From NCBI RefSeq assembly GCF_015355765.1, contig NZ_JACWNA010000002.1:1-64000 (forward strand): a DNA stretch of 64,000 nucleotides. The letters are read 5' to 3'. Positions 17,151-26,122 of this stretch are shown piece after piece. The notes under the pieces are model-generated. The model was given only the letters and a program-made list of their open reading frames with translations. It did not search any database and was not told the DNA's origin. The first letter of the stretch is position 1; every line of letters starts with the position of its first letter. The translations under genes were made by a program, and so were the position numbers. The stretch comes from Actinomyces haliotis (GTDB lineage Bacteria > Actinomycetota > Actinomycetes > Actinomycetales > Actinomycetaceae).

Positions 17151-17300
17151 GGTGCCTCCTGAGGGGCTCCGCCGGGACGTCGACCCGGGGAGGAGGTCGG
17201 CTGGGACGCCGTCATCGTATCCGCAGGTGTCATGACGACGCCGTGACGTGTGCCTCGCGTGGGTGGTGCTGCCGGGCCGCAGCGGCGCTCCCGGCGACGG

Positions 17301-18722
17301 TCAGGACCGGGGCAGGGCCGCGCCGACGGCCTCGCCGAGGTGGCTCACCGGCAGGTACTGGATGCCGGGCACCGGTCGCAGCTCCTCCGAGCCCGCGAGC
17401 GGCACGATCGCGCGGGTGAAGCCGAGCCGGGCCGCCTCCGCCAGGCGCCGCTGGACGCCGACCGTGGCGCGGACCTCGCCCGTGAGCCCGACCTCGCCGA
17501 AGGCGACGAGACCCGAGGGAGTCGGCAGGTTCTGGGCCGCGCTCACCACCGAGATCGCCACCGCCAGGTCCGTCGCGGGCTCGACCGCCCGCGCGCCGCC
17601 GACCGTGGAGACGTAGACGTCCGAGCTCGAGGTGTCCACGCGCAGTCGCGCCTGCAGGACCGCCAGCGTCATGGCGACACGCGAGTGGTCGACCCCCGAC
17701 GTGGTGCGGCGCGGCGAGCCCGCGTTGGTCCCGGCGACGAGGGCCTGGACCTCGACCGGCACGGGGCGCCGCCCCTCGAGGGTGACGGTGGCGCAGGTGC
17801 CCGGAACCTCGGAGCGCGCCGAGGACAGGAAGAGCCCGCTCGGGTCCTCCAGGCCGACGATGCCGCGCTCGCCCAGGTCGAAGCAGCCGACCTCGTCCGT
17901 CGGCCCGTAGCGGTTCTTGACCGCCCGCAGGAGGCGGAGCCGCGCGTGGCGGTCGCCCTCGAACTGGCAGACGACGTCGACGAGGTGCTCGAGGACGCGC
18001 GGCCCCGCGATCCCGCCGTCCTTGGTGACGTGCCCGACGAGGAGGACGGGGATGCCGCGCTCCTTCGCGACGGAGATGAGGGCGCCGGTGACGGCGCGGA
18101 CCTGGGTGACGCCGCCCGCGGAGCCCTCGACCTGCGCAGAGGCGATCGTCTGGACGGAGTCGACGACGAGCAGCGAGGGGCCGGCCGCCTCGACGTGGCC
18201 CAGCAGCGCGCCGAGCTCGGTCTCGCTCGCGAGGAGGAGGGCCGGGTCGATGGCGTCGATGCGCTCGGCCCGCAGCCGGACCTGGCTGGCGGACTCCTCT
18301 CCGGTGACGTAGAGGACGGGGCCCTCGCCGCGCGCGCGAGAGACGGCGGCGGCCTTGGCGGCGACGTCGAGGAGGAGCGTGGACTTGCCGACGCCGGGCT
18401 CCCCGGCGAGCAACACGACGGCGCCCGGCACGATCCCGCCGCCGAGGACGCGGTCCAGCTCGCCGACGCCTGTCGGCCGGGCGCGGGCCTCCTCCGCGCT
18501 CACGTCCCCGATGGGGCGCGCGGGCACGGCCGGGCGCACGGCGGCCGCCCGGGCGAGCTGGCCGCCCGAGACGACGGCTCCGCCTCCCGCGGCCTCGTGG
18601 AACTCCTCGAGGGTGCCCCACGCCTTGCACTCACGGCACTGGCCGAGCCACTTGGGACTCGTCCAGCCGCACTCCGAGCAGACGTAGGAGACGCGCGCCC
18701 TGGGGGCCTTGGCTGAGGGCAT
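17301..18722 (-). CDS. radA: DNA repair protein RadA (Sms)
   Basis: A 473-residue RecA-like helicase that promotes branch migration during recombination. The N-terminal zinc finger is Cys15-X2-Cys18...Cys29-X2-Cys32. The Walker A motif GEPGVGKST lies near residues 108-116, the Walker B segment is LLVVDSVQT, the RadA-specific KNRYG motif is in AVKNRYGPTDE, and a Lon-protease-like C-terminal domain follows. The ATG at 18722 gives the canonical N-terminus. Confidence 0.96.
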   Translation of the reverse strand: MPSAKAPRARVSYVCSECGWTSPKWLGQCRECKAWGTLEEFHEAAGGGAVVSGGQLARAAAVRPAVPARPIGDVSAEEARARPTGVGELDRVLGGGIVPGAVVLLAGEPGVGKSTLLLDVAAKAAAVSRARGEGPVLYVTGEESASQVRLRAERIDAIDPALLLASETELGALLGHVEAAGPSLLVVDSVQTIASAQVEGSAGGVTQVRAVTGALISVAKERGIPVLLVGHVTKDGGIAGPRVLEHLVDVVCQFEGDRHARLRLLRAVKNRYGPTDEVGCFDLGERGIVGLEDPSGLFLSSARSEVPGTCATVTLEGRRPVPVEVQALVAGTNAGSPRRTTSGVDHSRVAMTLAVLQARLRVDTSSSDVYVSTVGGARAVEPATDLAVAISVVSAAQNLPTPSGLVAFGEVGLTGEVRATVGVQRRLAEAARLGFTRAIVPLAGSEELRPVPGIQYLPVSHLGEAVGAALPRS

Positions 18723-18803
18723 GGCGGCAGGCTACCGGCGGGGTGCGACACGAACCGCTGCGCCCCGGGCCGGCCGCCGGGGAGCTCGGCCGCTGTGACC
18801 TGG

Positions 18804-18822
18804 GACGCTTAGGCTCACCTTG
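18804..18822. promoter_or_regulatory. Partial IdeR/DtxR-type iron box
   Basis: The stretch TTAGGCTCACCTTG (18809-18822) matches 11 of 14 positions of the right part of the 19-bp actinobacterial IdeR/DtxR consensus; the left arm is poor. It lies about 90 bp upstream of the first siderophore operon, where iron repression would be expected. Confidence 0.5.
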
Positions 18823-18913
18823 GTCTCCGTCCCGTGCTTATGGCAAGATCGGGCTTGCTCAATTCGCGGGACCTTGGGTCCCGCCCTGACGGAACCATCG
18901 AAGGGAACCCACC

Positions 18914-20071
18914 GTGGCCGACCAGAACCGTCCCACGCACGCGCTCACGCGCCGCTCCGTCCTCGCGGGCGGTGCCGGGCTCGGTCTCGCCGCCCTCCTC
19001 GCCGCCTGCTCCTCGAGCGACGACGCCGCCACGGGCGCCAGCGCCGCCGCCGGCAACGCCTCCGAGAGCGCCACCGACTCCTTCCCCGTCACCATCGACC
19101 ACGTCTACGGCTCCACGACCATCAAGGCGGAGCCCACCAAGATCGCCACCGTCTCGTGGACCAACGACGACGTCGTCATCGCGCTCGGCGTGGTCCCCGT
19201 CGGCGTGCCCACCGTCTCCTGGGGCGCCGACGAGCACGGCTCCTACCCCTGGACCACCGACGCCCTCACCGCCCTCGGCGCCGGCTGGGGCACCGACAAG
19301 GCCCCCACCCAGTACTCCGAGACCGACGGCATCAACGTCCAGGAGATCGCCGCCCTCGAGCCCGACCTCATCATCGGCACCTACTCCGGCATGACCGAGG
19401 ACGAGTACACCCAGCTCTCCGCGATCGCCCCGACCCTCGCCTACCCCAAGGGCGTCGCCGCCTACGGAACCCCCTGGGAGACGACGACCAAGACGATCGG
19501 ACAGGCCCTCGGCCGTTCCGCCGCCGCCGAGGAGCTCGTCTCCAAGACCACGCAGGCCATCCAGACCGCCGCCGGCAAGTACCCCGAGCTCAGGTCGAGG
19601 ACGTACATCGCCGCCAACCTCGACGCGACGAGCTCGACCATCAACCTCTACACCAAGGCCGACAACCGCCCCCGGCTCTTCGACATGCTCGGCATGACGA
19701 TGGCCCCCGCGGCCGCGAAGGGCGGCGCCGACACCGAGGACGAGTTCTTCGTCGAGTACTCCGCGGAGAAGGCCGACGCCCTCACCTCCGACCTCTTCTG
19801 GTCCTGGGCGAACGACGAGTCCGCCGTCGAGGCCGTCGAGAAGAACGAGCTCCTCGCGACCATCCCGGCCGTGAAGAACCGCACCGCCCTCTTCGTCACG
19901 GACAACACGACCGTCATGAGCCTGTCGGCCGCCTCGCCGCTCTCGCTGCCGTGGTGCTGCGAGCACCACGTCCCGCAGATCGCCGCGGCCGTCACCGGCG
20001 CCACCGCCACCGCCACCGCGAGCGACGGCGCCTCCGCGAGCGCCACGGCCTCCGCCACCTCGGCGTCCTGA
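18914..20071 (+). CDS. Iron-siderophore ABC transporter substrate-binding lipoprotein
   Basis: A 385-residue FecB/TroA-fold binding protein. The N-terminus has a twin-arginine-like LTRRSVLAGGAG followed by a lipobox with Cys32 (LLAACSSS), so it is likely a membrane-anchored lipoprotein, perhaps Tat-exported. The core shows NVQEIAALEPDLIIGTYSG, a classic periplasmic-binding-protein strand. The GTG at 18914 has GAAGGGA upstream. It ends in an Ala/Ser/Thr low-complexity tail and its stop overlaps the next gene (TGATG). The ligand is a ferric siderophore by family and context; the particular chelate is unknown. Confidence 0.92.
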   Translation: MADQNRPTHALTRRSVLAGGAGLGLAALLAACSSSDDAATGASAAAGNASESATDSFPVTIDHVYGSTTIKAEPTKIATVSWTNDDVVIALGVVPVGVPTVSWGADEHGSYPWTTDALTALGAGWGTDKAPTQYSETDGINVQEIAALEPDLIIGTYSGMTEDEYTQLSAIAPTLAYPKGVAAYGTPWETTTKTIGQALGRSAAAEELVSKTTQAIQTAAGKYPELRSRTYIAANLDATSSTINLYTKADNRPRLFDMLGMTMAPAAAKGGADTEDEFFVEYSAEKADALTSDLFWSWANDESAVEAVEKNELLATIPAVKNRTALFVTDNTTVMSLSAASPLSLPWCCEHHVPQIAAAVTGATATATASDGASASATASATSAS

Positions 20072-21210
20072 TGCCGCCACGCCCCACGGCAGCGACGACG
20101 CGGCCCGCGCCCCGACCCGGGGCGCGGGCCGACGCCCGTGCGCGACACGGGCGCGTGCCCGTGCACTCAGTCCGTCGAGCCCCGGCGGGAGCCGGAGCCG
20201 CAGCGGGGCGCCTCGCGTCCCGCGGGGTCGTCCTCGCCGTGCTCGCGGTCCTCCTCGGGCTCGCTGTCGTCGCCTCCCTCGCCCTCGGCGCCCGCCACGT
20301 CCCGCTCGGCGAGGTCCTCACCTGGGCGCGCGGCGACGGCGCGAGCCTCGGACCGACGGTCGCTGCCGTCCTCGACGCCCGCCTCACGCGCACCGTCGTG
20401 GCGCTCGCGGCCGGGGCCGCCCTGGCCGCCTCGGGCGCCGCCATGCAGGGCATCACCCGCAACCCCCTCGCCGACCCGGGCCTCCTCGGCGTCAACGCCG
20501 GGGCCACCACCGTCGTCGTCCTCGCCACGGGCCTCCTCGGGCTCGTCACCCCGACCGCCTACCTCGTCTCCGCGCTCCTGGGCGCTGCCGTCGCCTTCGT
20601 CTTCGTGTGGACCGTCGCCTCGCTCAGCCCCACCGGCGCGAGCCCCCTCACCCTCGTCCTGGCCGGCGCAGCCACCGCCGCGGGCCTGTCCGCCGTCGCC
20701 AACGCCGTCAGCCTCGTCAAGGTCAACGACCTGGAGTCCACCCGCCGCTGGCAGACCGGCATCGTCTCCGGGCGAACCTGGGACCTCATCGTGCCCGCGG
20801 TCGTCGTCATGGCGGTCGGGCTCCTCCTCGTGCTCTCCCAGGCCCGGGTGCTCGACGCCCTCGCCATGGGGGAGGACGTCGCCACGGGCCTCGGCGTCCC
20901 CGTCGTGCGCGGTCGCGCCGTCGCCTCCCTCGGCGCCGTCGTCCTGTGCGCAGGCGCCACGGCCCTCGCCGGGCCGATCGGCTTCGTCGGCATCATGGCG
21001 CCCCACCTCATGCGCCTCCTCGGCGGACCCTCCCACGCCTGGACCGTCACCGCCGGAGCGCTCGGCGGGGGACTTCTCGTCGTCGTCGCCGACGTCGTCG
21101 GTCGCGTCGTGGCCCCGCCGGCCGAGCTGCCCGCCGGCGTCCTCGTCGCCCTGCTCGGCGTGCCCGTCCTCATCGTCCTCGTCCGCGTCAAGGGACTGGT
21201 ACGGCTGTGA
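20071..21210 (+). CDS. FecCD-family iron-siderophore ABC permease (first)
   Basis: A 379-residue permease with about ten hydrophobic helices. It shows the FecCD hallmark ASGAAMQGITRNPLADPGLL followed by GVNAGA, and the C-terminal GPIGFVGIMAPHLMR coupling segment. The first roughly 50 residues are Arg/Pro/Ala-rich and the ATG has no ribosome-binding site of its own. It overlaps the upstream stop, so either translation is coupled or a later start is used. Confidence 0.92.
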   Translation: MPPRPTAATTRPAPRPGARADARARHGRVPVHSVRRAPAGAGAAAGRLASRGVVLAVLAVLLGLAVVASLALGARHVPLGEVLTWARGDGASLGPTVAAVLDARLTRTVVALAAGAALAASGAAMQGITRNPLADPGLLGVNAGATTVVVLATGLLGLVTPTAYLVSALLGAAVAFVFVWTVASLSPTGASPLTLVLAGAATAAGLSAVANAVSLVKVNDLESTRRWQTGIVSGRTWDLIVPAVVVMAVGLLLVLSQARVLDALAMGEDVATGLGVPVVRGRAVASLGAVVLCAGATALAGPIGFVGIMAPHLMRLLGGPSHAWTVTAGALGGGLLVVVADVVGRVVAPPAELPAGVLVALLGVPVLIVLVRVKGLVRL

Positions 21211-22283
21211 GCGCTCCGACCACCGGCACCTCCCGGAGCGCCGGCGCCACGCTCGTCCCTCGATCCACCCGGCGTCGCCCCACCGACCCCGCCTCCCTGG
21301 GTCGCGGCCGCCTCGTCGTCATCACCCTCCTGCTCGTGGCGGCCGCCCTCGTCGCCGTCCTCGTCCAGCTCACCGCCGTCGCCCCGCGCCTGGACGCGAC
21401 GCAGGTCTGGGAGGGGCTCACCGGCGCCTCTCGCGGCTCGCGCCTCATCCTCCTGACCTTCCGCGCCCCGCGCCTCGTCGTCGGGGCCCTCGCCGGCCTC
21501 GCCTTCGGCGTCTCCGGCGCCCTCGTCCAGAGGCTCATGCGCAACCCCCTCGCCAGCCCCGACGTCCTCGGCATCTCCTCGGGCGCGTCGCTCGCCGCGA
21601 TGGTCGCGATGCTCGTCCTCGGATGGACCGGCTGGCGGGTCTCCGCGGCCGCCCTCGTCGGCGCCGTCGCGATCGTCGCCGTCATCCTCCTGCTCTCCGG
21701 TGGCGCCGGGCGGGCCGGGCAGCGATTCATCCTCATCGGCGTGGCGCTGGCCAGCGCCGCCAACGCCCTCATCGCGATGCTGGCTTCCACCGTCTCCTCG
21801 GTGCAGGCCTCCGACGCCCTGTCCTGGCTCTCCGGGTCCCTGTCCCCGGCTAGCTGGGAGCGAGCGGCTTGGCTCGCGGTCGGCCTCGCCGTGCTCCTCC
21901 CGCTCACGGCGGCCCGACGTCGCAGCCTCGAGGTCCTCGAGATCGACGCCGACGTCGCCGGGGCCCTCGGCGCCTCCCCTCAGCGAGACTCCGCGGTCCT
22001 CATCGCCCTCGCCGTCGGCCTCGCCGCGCTGGCGACAGCGGCTGCCGGCCCCATCGCCTTCATCGCCTTCGTCTCCGGCCCCCTGTCCCGTCTCCTCCTT
22101 CGCGGCCGCCCCAGCCTCGTCGCCGCCGGCGCCACCGGGGCCGCCCTCACCCTCCTCGCCGACGGCGTCGCCCAGCTCCTCCCGCTCGGGCCCTACCCGG
22201 TCGGCATCGTCACGGGCGCCGCCGGCGCCCCCTTCCTGCTGTGGGTGCTGCTGCGCCGCAGCGGATCCGGAGCCGCCGCATGA
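21207..22283 (+). CDS. FecCD-family iron-siderophore ABC permease (second)
   Basis: A 358-residue permease, partner of the preceding one. It carries SGALVQRLMRNPLASPDVLG, then ISSGASLAAM, and a GPIAFIAFVSGPLSRLL coupling region. It starts at a GTG overlapping the previous stop (GTGA) and its stop overlaps the ATPase start, the pattern of a tightly coupled operon. Confidence 0.92.
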   Translation: MSAPTTGTSRSAGATLVPRSTRRRPTDPASLGRGRLVVITLLLVAAALVAVLVQLTAVAPRLDATQVWEGLTGASRGSRLILLTFRAPRLVVGALAGLAFGVSGALVQRLMRNPLASPDVLGISSGASLAAMVAMLVLGWTGWRVSAAALVGAVAIVAVILLLSGGAGRAGQRFILIGVALASAANALIAMLASTVSSVQASDALSWLSGSLSPASWERAAWLAVGLAVLLPLTAARRRSLEVLEIDADVAGALGASPQRDSAVLIALAVGLAALATAAAGPIAFIAFVSGPLSRLLLRGRPSLVAAGATGAALTLLADGVAQLLPLGPYPVGIVTGAAGAPFLLWVLLRRSGSGAAA

Positions 22284-23161
22284 GCACCAGCCGCACCTCC
22301 TCCCCGAGCACCTCGCGCTCCGACTCGCAGGACGGACGGCTCCAGGCGCGCGACCTTCACCTCGCCTACGACGGCCCCGAGATCGTCCATGGCGTCGACC
22401 TCACCCCGCCCGACGGAGCCATCACCGTCCTCGCCGGGCCCAACGGCTGCGGCAAGTCCACCCTCCTGCGCGCCATGAGCCGCCTCCTCCCGCCGCGCGA
22501 CGGCGTCGTCCTCCTCGACGGCGAGGACCTGCGCTCCCGCTCCACCCGCGCCGTCGCCCGTGAGCTCGGGCTCCTGCCCCAGGGCCCCGACGCCCCGCCC
22601 GGGCTGAGCGTGCGCGAGCTGGTCTCCCGCGGCCGCTACCCGCACCGCGGCCTCTTCCGTGGCTGGTCCGAGGAGGACGAGGACGCCGTCGCGCAAGCCC
22701 TGGCGGACACGCGCACCACCGAGCTCGCGGACCGGGACGTCGACTCCCTGTCCGGCGGCCAGCGCCAGCGCGTCTGGATCGCCATGGTTCTCGCCCAGCG
22801 CACGGGCGTCCTCCTCCTCGACGAGCCCACCACCTTCCTCGACCTCACCCACCAGATCGAGGTCCTCGACCTCCTGCGCGAGCTCAACGAGCGCCGCGGC
22901 ACGACGATCGTCGTGGTCCTCCACGAGCTCGCCCTGGCAGCCCGCTACGCCGACCACCTCGTGCTCCTGCGCGACGGGCGCGTCCTGCGCGCCGGGGCGC
23001 CCGCCGACGTTTTCGACGAGGCCGCCGTCGCCGAGGTCTTCGACCTCGAGGCGCGCGTCGTCCCCGACCCCGTGACCGGCAGCCCCCTCGTCGTCCCCGT
23101 GCGCCCCCTCCGTTCCCGGGAGCGAGCCGACGCCGCCACCGACGCAGGTGAGGGCCAGTGA
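22280..23161 (+). CDS. Iron-siderophore ABC transporter ATPase
   Basis: A 293-residue FepC-type ATP-binding subunit powering the two permeases. Motifs are Walker A GPNGCGKST (about 53-61), Q-loop LGLLPQGP, signature LSGGQRQRVWIAMVLAQ, Walker B VLLLDEPTTFLDL and switch His in VVLHELALAARYA. The ATG overlaps the upstream stop (ATGA). Confidence 0.95.
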   Translation: MSTSRTSSPSTSRSDSQDGRLQARDLHLAYDGPEIVHGVDLTPPDGAITVLAGPNGCGKSTLLRAMSRLLPPRDGVVLLDGEDLRSRSTRAVARELGLLPQGPDAPPGLSVRELVSRGRYPHRGLFRGWSEEDEDAVAQALADTRTTELADRDVDSLSGGQRQRVWIAMVLAQRTGVLLLDEPTTFLDLTHQIEVLDLLRELNERRGTTIVVVLHELALAARYADHLVLLRDGRVLRAGAPADVFDEAAVAEVFDLEARVVPDPVTGSPLVVPVRPLRSRERADAATDAGEGQ

Positions 23162-24189
23162 GCCTTGTCGCCGCGCGGCTGCGCGTCGCCGGGGCTGAGC
23201 GCACCACCCCGTCCTTCATGCGCCTGCGCCTCGAGGGAGCCGACCTCGCCCTCCTCCACGACGGCGGGCCGGCCGGCCTGCGCGACACCCGTGTCAAGCT
23301 CGAGATCGGCGCGAGCGAGCCGCTGGGCTCCGGCGTCCTCCCGGCCCACTGGTACCGCGCATGGCGCGAGATGCCCGCCGCCACGCGCGGGGTGCTGCGC
23401 ACCTACACGGTCGCCGCCGTCCACCACGACGACGCCGGTGCGCTGGCGGCCGTCGACGTCGACGTCCTTCTCACCGACCACGCCGGTCCCGGAGTCGACT
23501 GGGCCCGTTCCGAGCCCGTCGGGGACGAGCTCGTCCTCGTCGGTCCCGGAGCGCCTGAGCCGGGTGCGACGGGCGAGGACGCCCACCCCGTCGGCCTCGA
23601 GTACCGGCCGGGCAGCGCCCGTGACGTGGTGCTCATTGCCGACGCGACGGCCCTGCCGGCCGCCCGGGCGATCGCCGCCTCCGAGGCCGGTGGTCCACGC
23701 CGCGTGCGCGCCGTCGTCACGGTTCCCAGCGAGGCCGACCGCGCCGAGCTCGGCGTCCGCACGGACTGGGTGCCCGGCACCGCGCTCGTCGACCGCGCCG
23801 TCGACGTCTGCGCCACCACCTGGCTGCGGTGGTCCCGCGCCCGTGAACTGCGCTGCGGGCCCGTGCGCCCCGCCCGCCAGGTGCTGCCCGAGGTCGACAT
23901 CGACGCCGAGACGCTCTGGGAGACGCCGTGGCTGCTCGCCCACGGCGCTGCCGGTACGGACGCGAGCGCGACCGCCGCGCTCACGGGCGTCGCCAACGGC
24001 ACGTCCCACGGGCCGACGCCGGAAGGGCTCGGGACCCTGTCCATCGAGCGCCCGCCCTACTTCTGGGTGGCGGGGGAGGCCGGTGACGTCGTCGCGGTCC
24101 GCCGCGCCCTCGTGCGCGACCTTGGGGTGCCGCGCGAGCGGGTCGCCTTCATGGGCTACTGGCGCCGCGGGCGCGCCGAGGTCGTCTGA
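23158..24189 (+). CDS. Siderophore-interacting protein (FAD-dependent ferric-siderophore reductase)
   Basis: A 343-residue ViuB/SIP-family flavoprotein that releases iron by reducing the imported ferric chelate. It has the FAD-binding region with RTYTVAAVH (R-x-Y-[TS] motif), a central NAD(P)H-type domain beginning VLIADATALPAARAI, and the C-terminal signature FWVAGEAGDVVAVRRALVRD followed by FMGYWRRGRAE. The GTG overlaps the ATPase stop. It is the last gene of the operon. Confidence 0.93.
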   Translation: MSLVAARLRVAGAERTTPSFMRLRLEGADLALLHDGGPAGLRDTRVKLEIGASEPLGSGVLPAHWYRAWREMPAATRGVLRTYTVAAVHHDDAGALAAVDVDVLLTDHAGPGVDWARSEPVGDELVLVGPGAPEPGATGEDAHPVGLEYRPGSARDVVLIADATALPAARAIAASEAGGPRRVRAVVTVPSEADRAELGVRTDWVPGTALVDRAVDVCATTWLRWSRARELRCGPVRPARQVLPEVDIDAETLWETPWLLAHGAAGTDASATAALTGVANGTSHGPTPEGLGTLSIERPPYFWVAGEAGDVVAVRRALVRDLGVPRERVAFMGYWRRGRAEVV

Positions 24190-24210
24190 GCCGCGTGCAG
24201 ACGTTCCTCC

Positions 24211-24516
24211 TCAGGCTGCCTGGAGGAGGGCGCGCGCCGTCGGCTCGTCCGTGACGAGAGCCGAGACGTAACCGCCAGCGAGCGTCGCGCGGATCGGGAC
24301 GACCTTCTCCGGGCCCGCCGCGACGCCGATGACGAGCGGGATCCCGGCGAGGCGCTCGGGCTCGAGGCACACCGTCCGGTCGCACAGGTCCGTGTGGACG
24401 TGGCGGCCCTCTGCGTCGAGGTGGTGCCCGCACACGTGGGCGACGACGCCGCGCTCACGGCACTCGTCCATGACGGCGGGCGTCCTCCAGCGCCGCAGGA
24501 GCGGGGCGAGGTCTGC
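24211..24516 (-). pseudogene. C-terminal remnant of a SorC-family regulator
   Basis: About 100 codons on the minus strand encode the end of a SorC/DeoR-like sugar-binding domain (ECRERGVVAHVCGHHLDAEG, GVAAGPEKVVPIRATLAGGY, LVTDEPTARALL). The stop is at 24211-24213. The helix-turn-helix half is missing: homology ends at about 24516, exactly where a plus-strand lactonase remnant begins. The parent was probably the divergent regulator of the sugar island, and a deletion removed its 5' half together with the promoter region. Confidence 0.82.
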
Positions 24517-24792
24517 ATCGACCCCGACCACCTCCTCATCGACGAGGACAAGGACGTCGAGGAGGCGACCTACTTCGCCGAGGCGTCCAAGCGCTTCGCC
24601 TCCGGCGGCACCATCGTCGACATGTGCCCGGCCTCCTCAGGCCGCGGCGTCGAGAAGCTCAAGCGGGTCGTCGACCGCGTCCCGAACCTCCAGGTCATCC
24701 AGGCCACCGGCTTCTACCAGCAGCAGGTCTACCTCGAGTGGCGCCAGTCCTGGGGCAACCAGTACTCCGTCACCGAGATCGCCGACCTCGTC
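24517..24792 (+). pseudogene. Phosphotriesterase-family lactonase remnant
   Basis: About 92 codons resemble the N-terminal part of PTE-like sugar lactonases: DHLLID (usually H-E-H-L-L-I-D, so the first metal-binding His is lost), FASGGTIVDMCPASSGRG, LQVIQATGFY, and SVTEIADLV. The 5' end and the remaining two thirds of the TIM barrel, with the other metal ligands, are absent. The open frame continues straight into the next remnant. No start codon with a ribosome-binding site is evident. Confidence 0.7.
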
Positions 24793-25053
24793 TCCTGCGT
24801 CGCCGGGGCCTCCCTGACGACCATCCAGCAGGTCTGCAAGGTCGCCGAGGAGCTGGGCGGCGAGGTCCAGGTCGAGCTCGCAGACATGGGCTTCACCGTC
24901 ACCATCACCGGTGGCGTCAGCCCGAAGGACCTGCCGGCCTTCGCCGGTCGCAAGGTCGGGATCGTCATCTCGGGCCGGGCGATCGTCGGGGCGTATGACC
25001 CCGCCGCCTCCGCCAAGGAGCTGCGGGACACGATCCACGAGGTCTGGTCATGA
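24793..25053 (+). pseudogene. 3-keto-L-gulonate-6-phosphate decarboxylase (UlaD/HUMPS) remnant
   Basis: In the same open frame as the lactonase remnant, this part matches two separated pieces of the orotidine-phosphate-decarboxylase-like UlaD family: TIQQVCKVAEELGGEVQVEL, then DMGFTVTITGGVSPKDLPAF and ISGRAIVGAYDPAASAKELR. The N-terminal third, with the substrate Asp/Lys cluster, and about 50 residues in the middle are missing. The stop overlaps the following epimerase start (ATGA), preserving the ancestral operon junction. Confidence 0.72.
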
Positions 25054-25931
25054 GCGACCCGCTCGCCGACGGGATCACCCTCGGCATCTACGAGAAGGCC
25101 CTCGTCGGCAACGCCCTCTCCGACGGCGACGACTGGCGGACCTTCCTCGAGCAGGTGCCGAGCGCCGGCTTCTCCTACCTGGACATCTCCATCGACGAGA
25201 CGCTCGAGCGGGAGGCCCGTCTCGAGTGGGACGCGGTCGCCTGCCGCACCGTCAGCGAGGCCGCGTCGGACGTCGGAACCGACATCGGCGGCGTGTGCCT
25301 CTCGATCCACCGCAAGATCGGTCCCGGGTCGGCCGACCCCGAGGTCCGCGCCCACGCCCGCTAGGTGATGGCGCGAGGGCTGTAGGTCTGCCACGACCTC
25401 GGCGCCCCGGTCATCCAGCTCGCCGGCTACTACGCGTACTACGAGGAGCCCACCCCGGACGCCGAGCGGTGGTACGGCGAGCTCCTGGCGGACGCCGTGC
25501 CGCTCGCGGCACGCCTCGGCGTCGTCATGGGCATCGAGAACGTCGACAGCAATGACGTCACCTCGATCCGCAAGGCGATGGAGTTCGTCGACGCGGTCGA
25601 CTCCCCGTACCTGCAGGTCTACCCGGACCTCGGCAACATCGCCGAGCAGGGCATGGACCCCGACGTCGAGCTCGCAGCCGGGCGGGGCCACATGGTCGCG
25701 ATGCACGCCAAGGACGTTCGACGGGGCGAGCCCCGTCGGGTCGACATGGGCACCGGCATCGTCGACCGGGACCACTCCTTCGAGCTGCTCCACGACCAGC
25801 ACTGGACCGGACGGCTCATGATCGAGATGTGGAACGATGACGCTCCGGACTCGGTCGAGCGCTGCGTCCGCGCCAGGCGCTTCATCGAGGAGCGGGCTAC
25901 GGCGGCCGGCGTTCCCATTATCGCACCGTAA
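25050..25931 (+). pseudogene. UlaE-type L-ribulose/L-xylulose-5-phosphate 3-epimerase, two in-frame TAG stops
   Basis: The frame reads as a complete sugar-phosphate 3-epimerase of the UlaE/SgbU family: ITLGIYEKAL, then GVCLSIHRKIGPGSADPEVR, APVIQLAGYY, LQVYPDLGNI, MVAMHAKDV, and LMIEMWNDDA. It is interrupted by TAG at 25362-25364 and again at 25383-25385. Both sit where CAG (Gln) is plausible and would each need only one C-to-T change. Everything else is in frame over 294 codons, so inactivation looks recent. TAG is an ordinary stop elsewhere here (glpC). Metal-binding Glu and His segments remain. Confidence 0.88.
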
Positions 25932-25948
25932 GCCCTCGTCAGCGAGGA

Positions 25949-25975
25949 GCCCGCGCCACGCCCTGGGTCGCGGGC
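25949..25975 (+). terminator. Hairpin after the 3-epimerase pseudogene
   Basis: A 7-bp GC stem (25949-25955 with 25969-25975) directly follows the pseudogene stop and precedes a longer hairpin. It is weak as a terminator on its own. Confidence 0.4.
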
Positions 25976-25993
25976 GCGCTACTCCTCGCAGCA

Positions 25994-26025
25994 CCGTGGC
26001 CGGGCGCCCCGGCGCCCGGCCACGG
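25994..26025. repeat. 15-bp perfect hairpin, first copy of a shared intergenic element
   Basis: The arms 25994-26008 and 26011-26025 pair perfectly, with only two bases between. The arm begins CCGTGGCCGGG, the same arm as in the hairpin at 27111-27139. It is followed by a pyrimidine-rich CTCCTCCCTTCACCTC tract and lies about 100 bp upstream of the kinase start. Confidence 0.75.
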
Positions 26026-26122
26026 GCCTCCTCCCTTCACCTCAACCCTGCACACTCATCCCCGGCCGGGCCCGATCCCGACCGGGAGACGGCTCCGGGC
26101 CGCCAGAAGAAGGACTCGAACA

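Noticed and set aside
25362-25385. TAG recoding (suppressor or unusual amino acid) in the 3-epimerase
   Set aside because: TAG is a normal stop at glpC and the rest of the operon is degraded, so simple nonsense mutation is the better explanation; kept only as a check.
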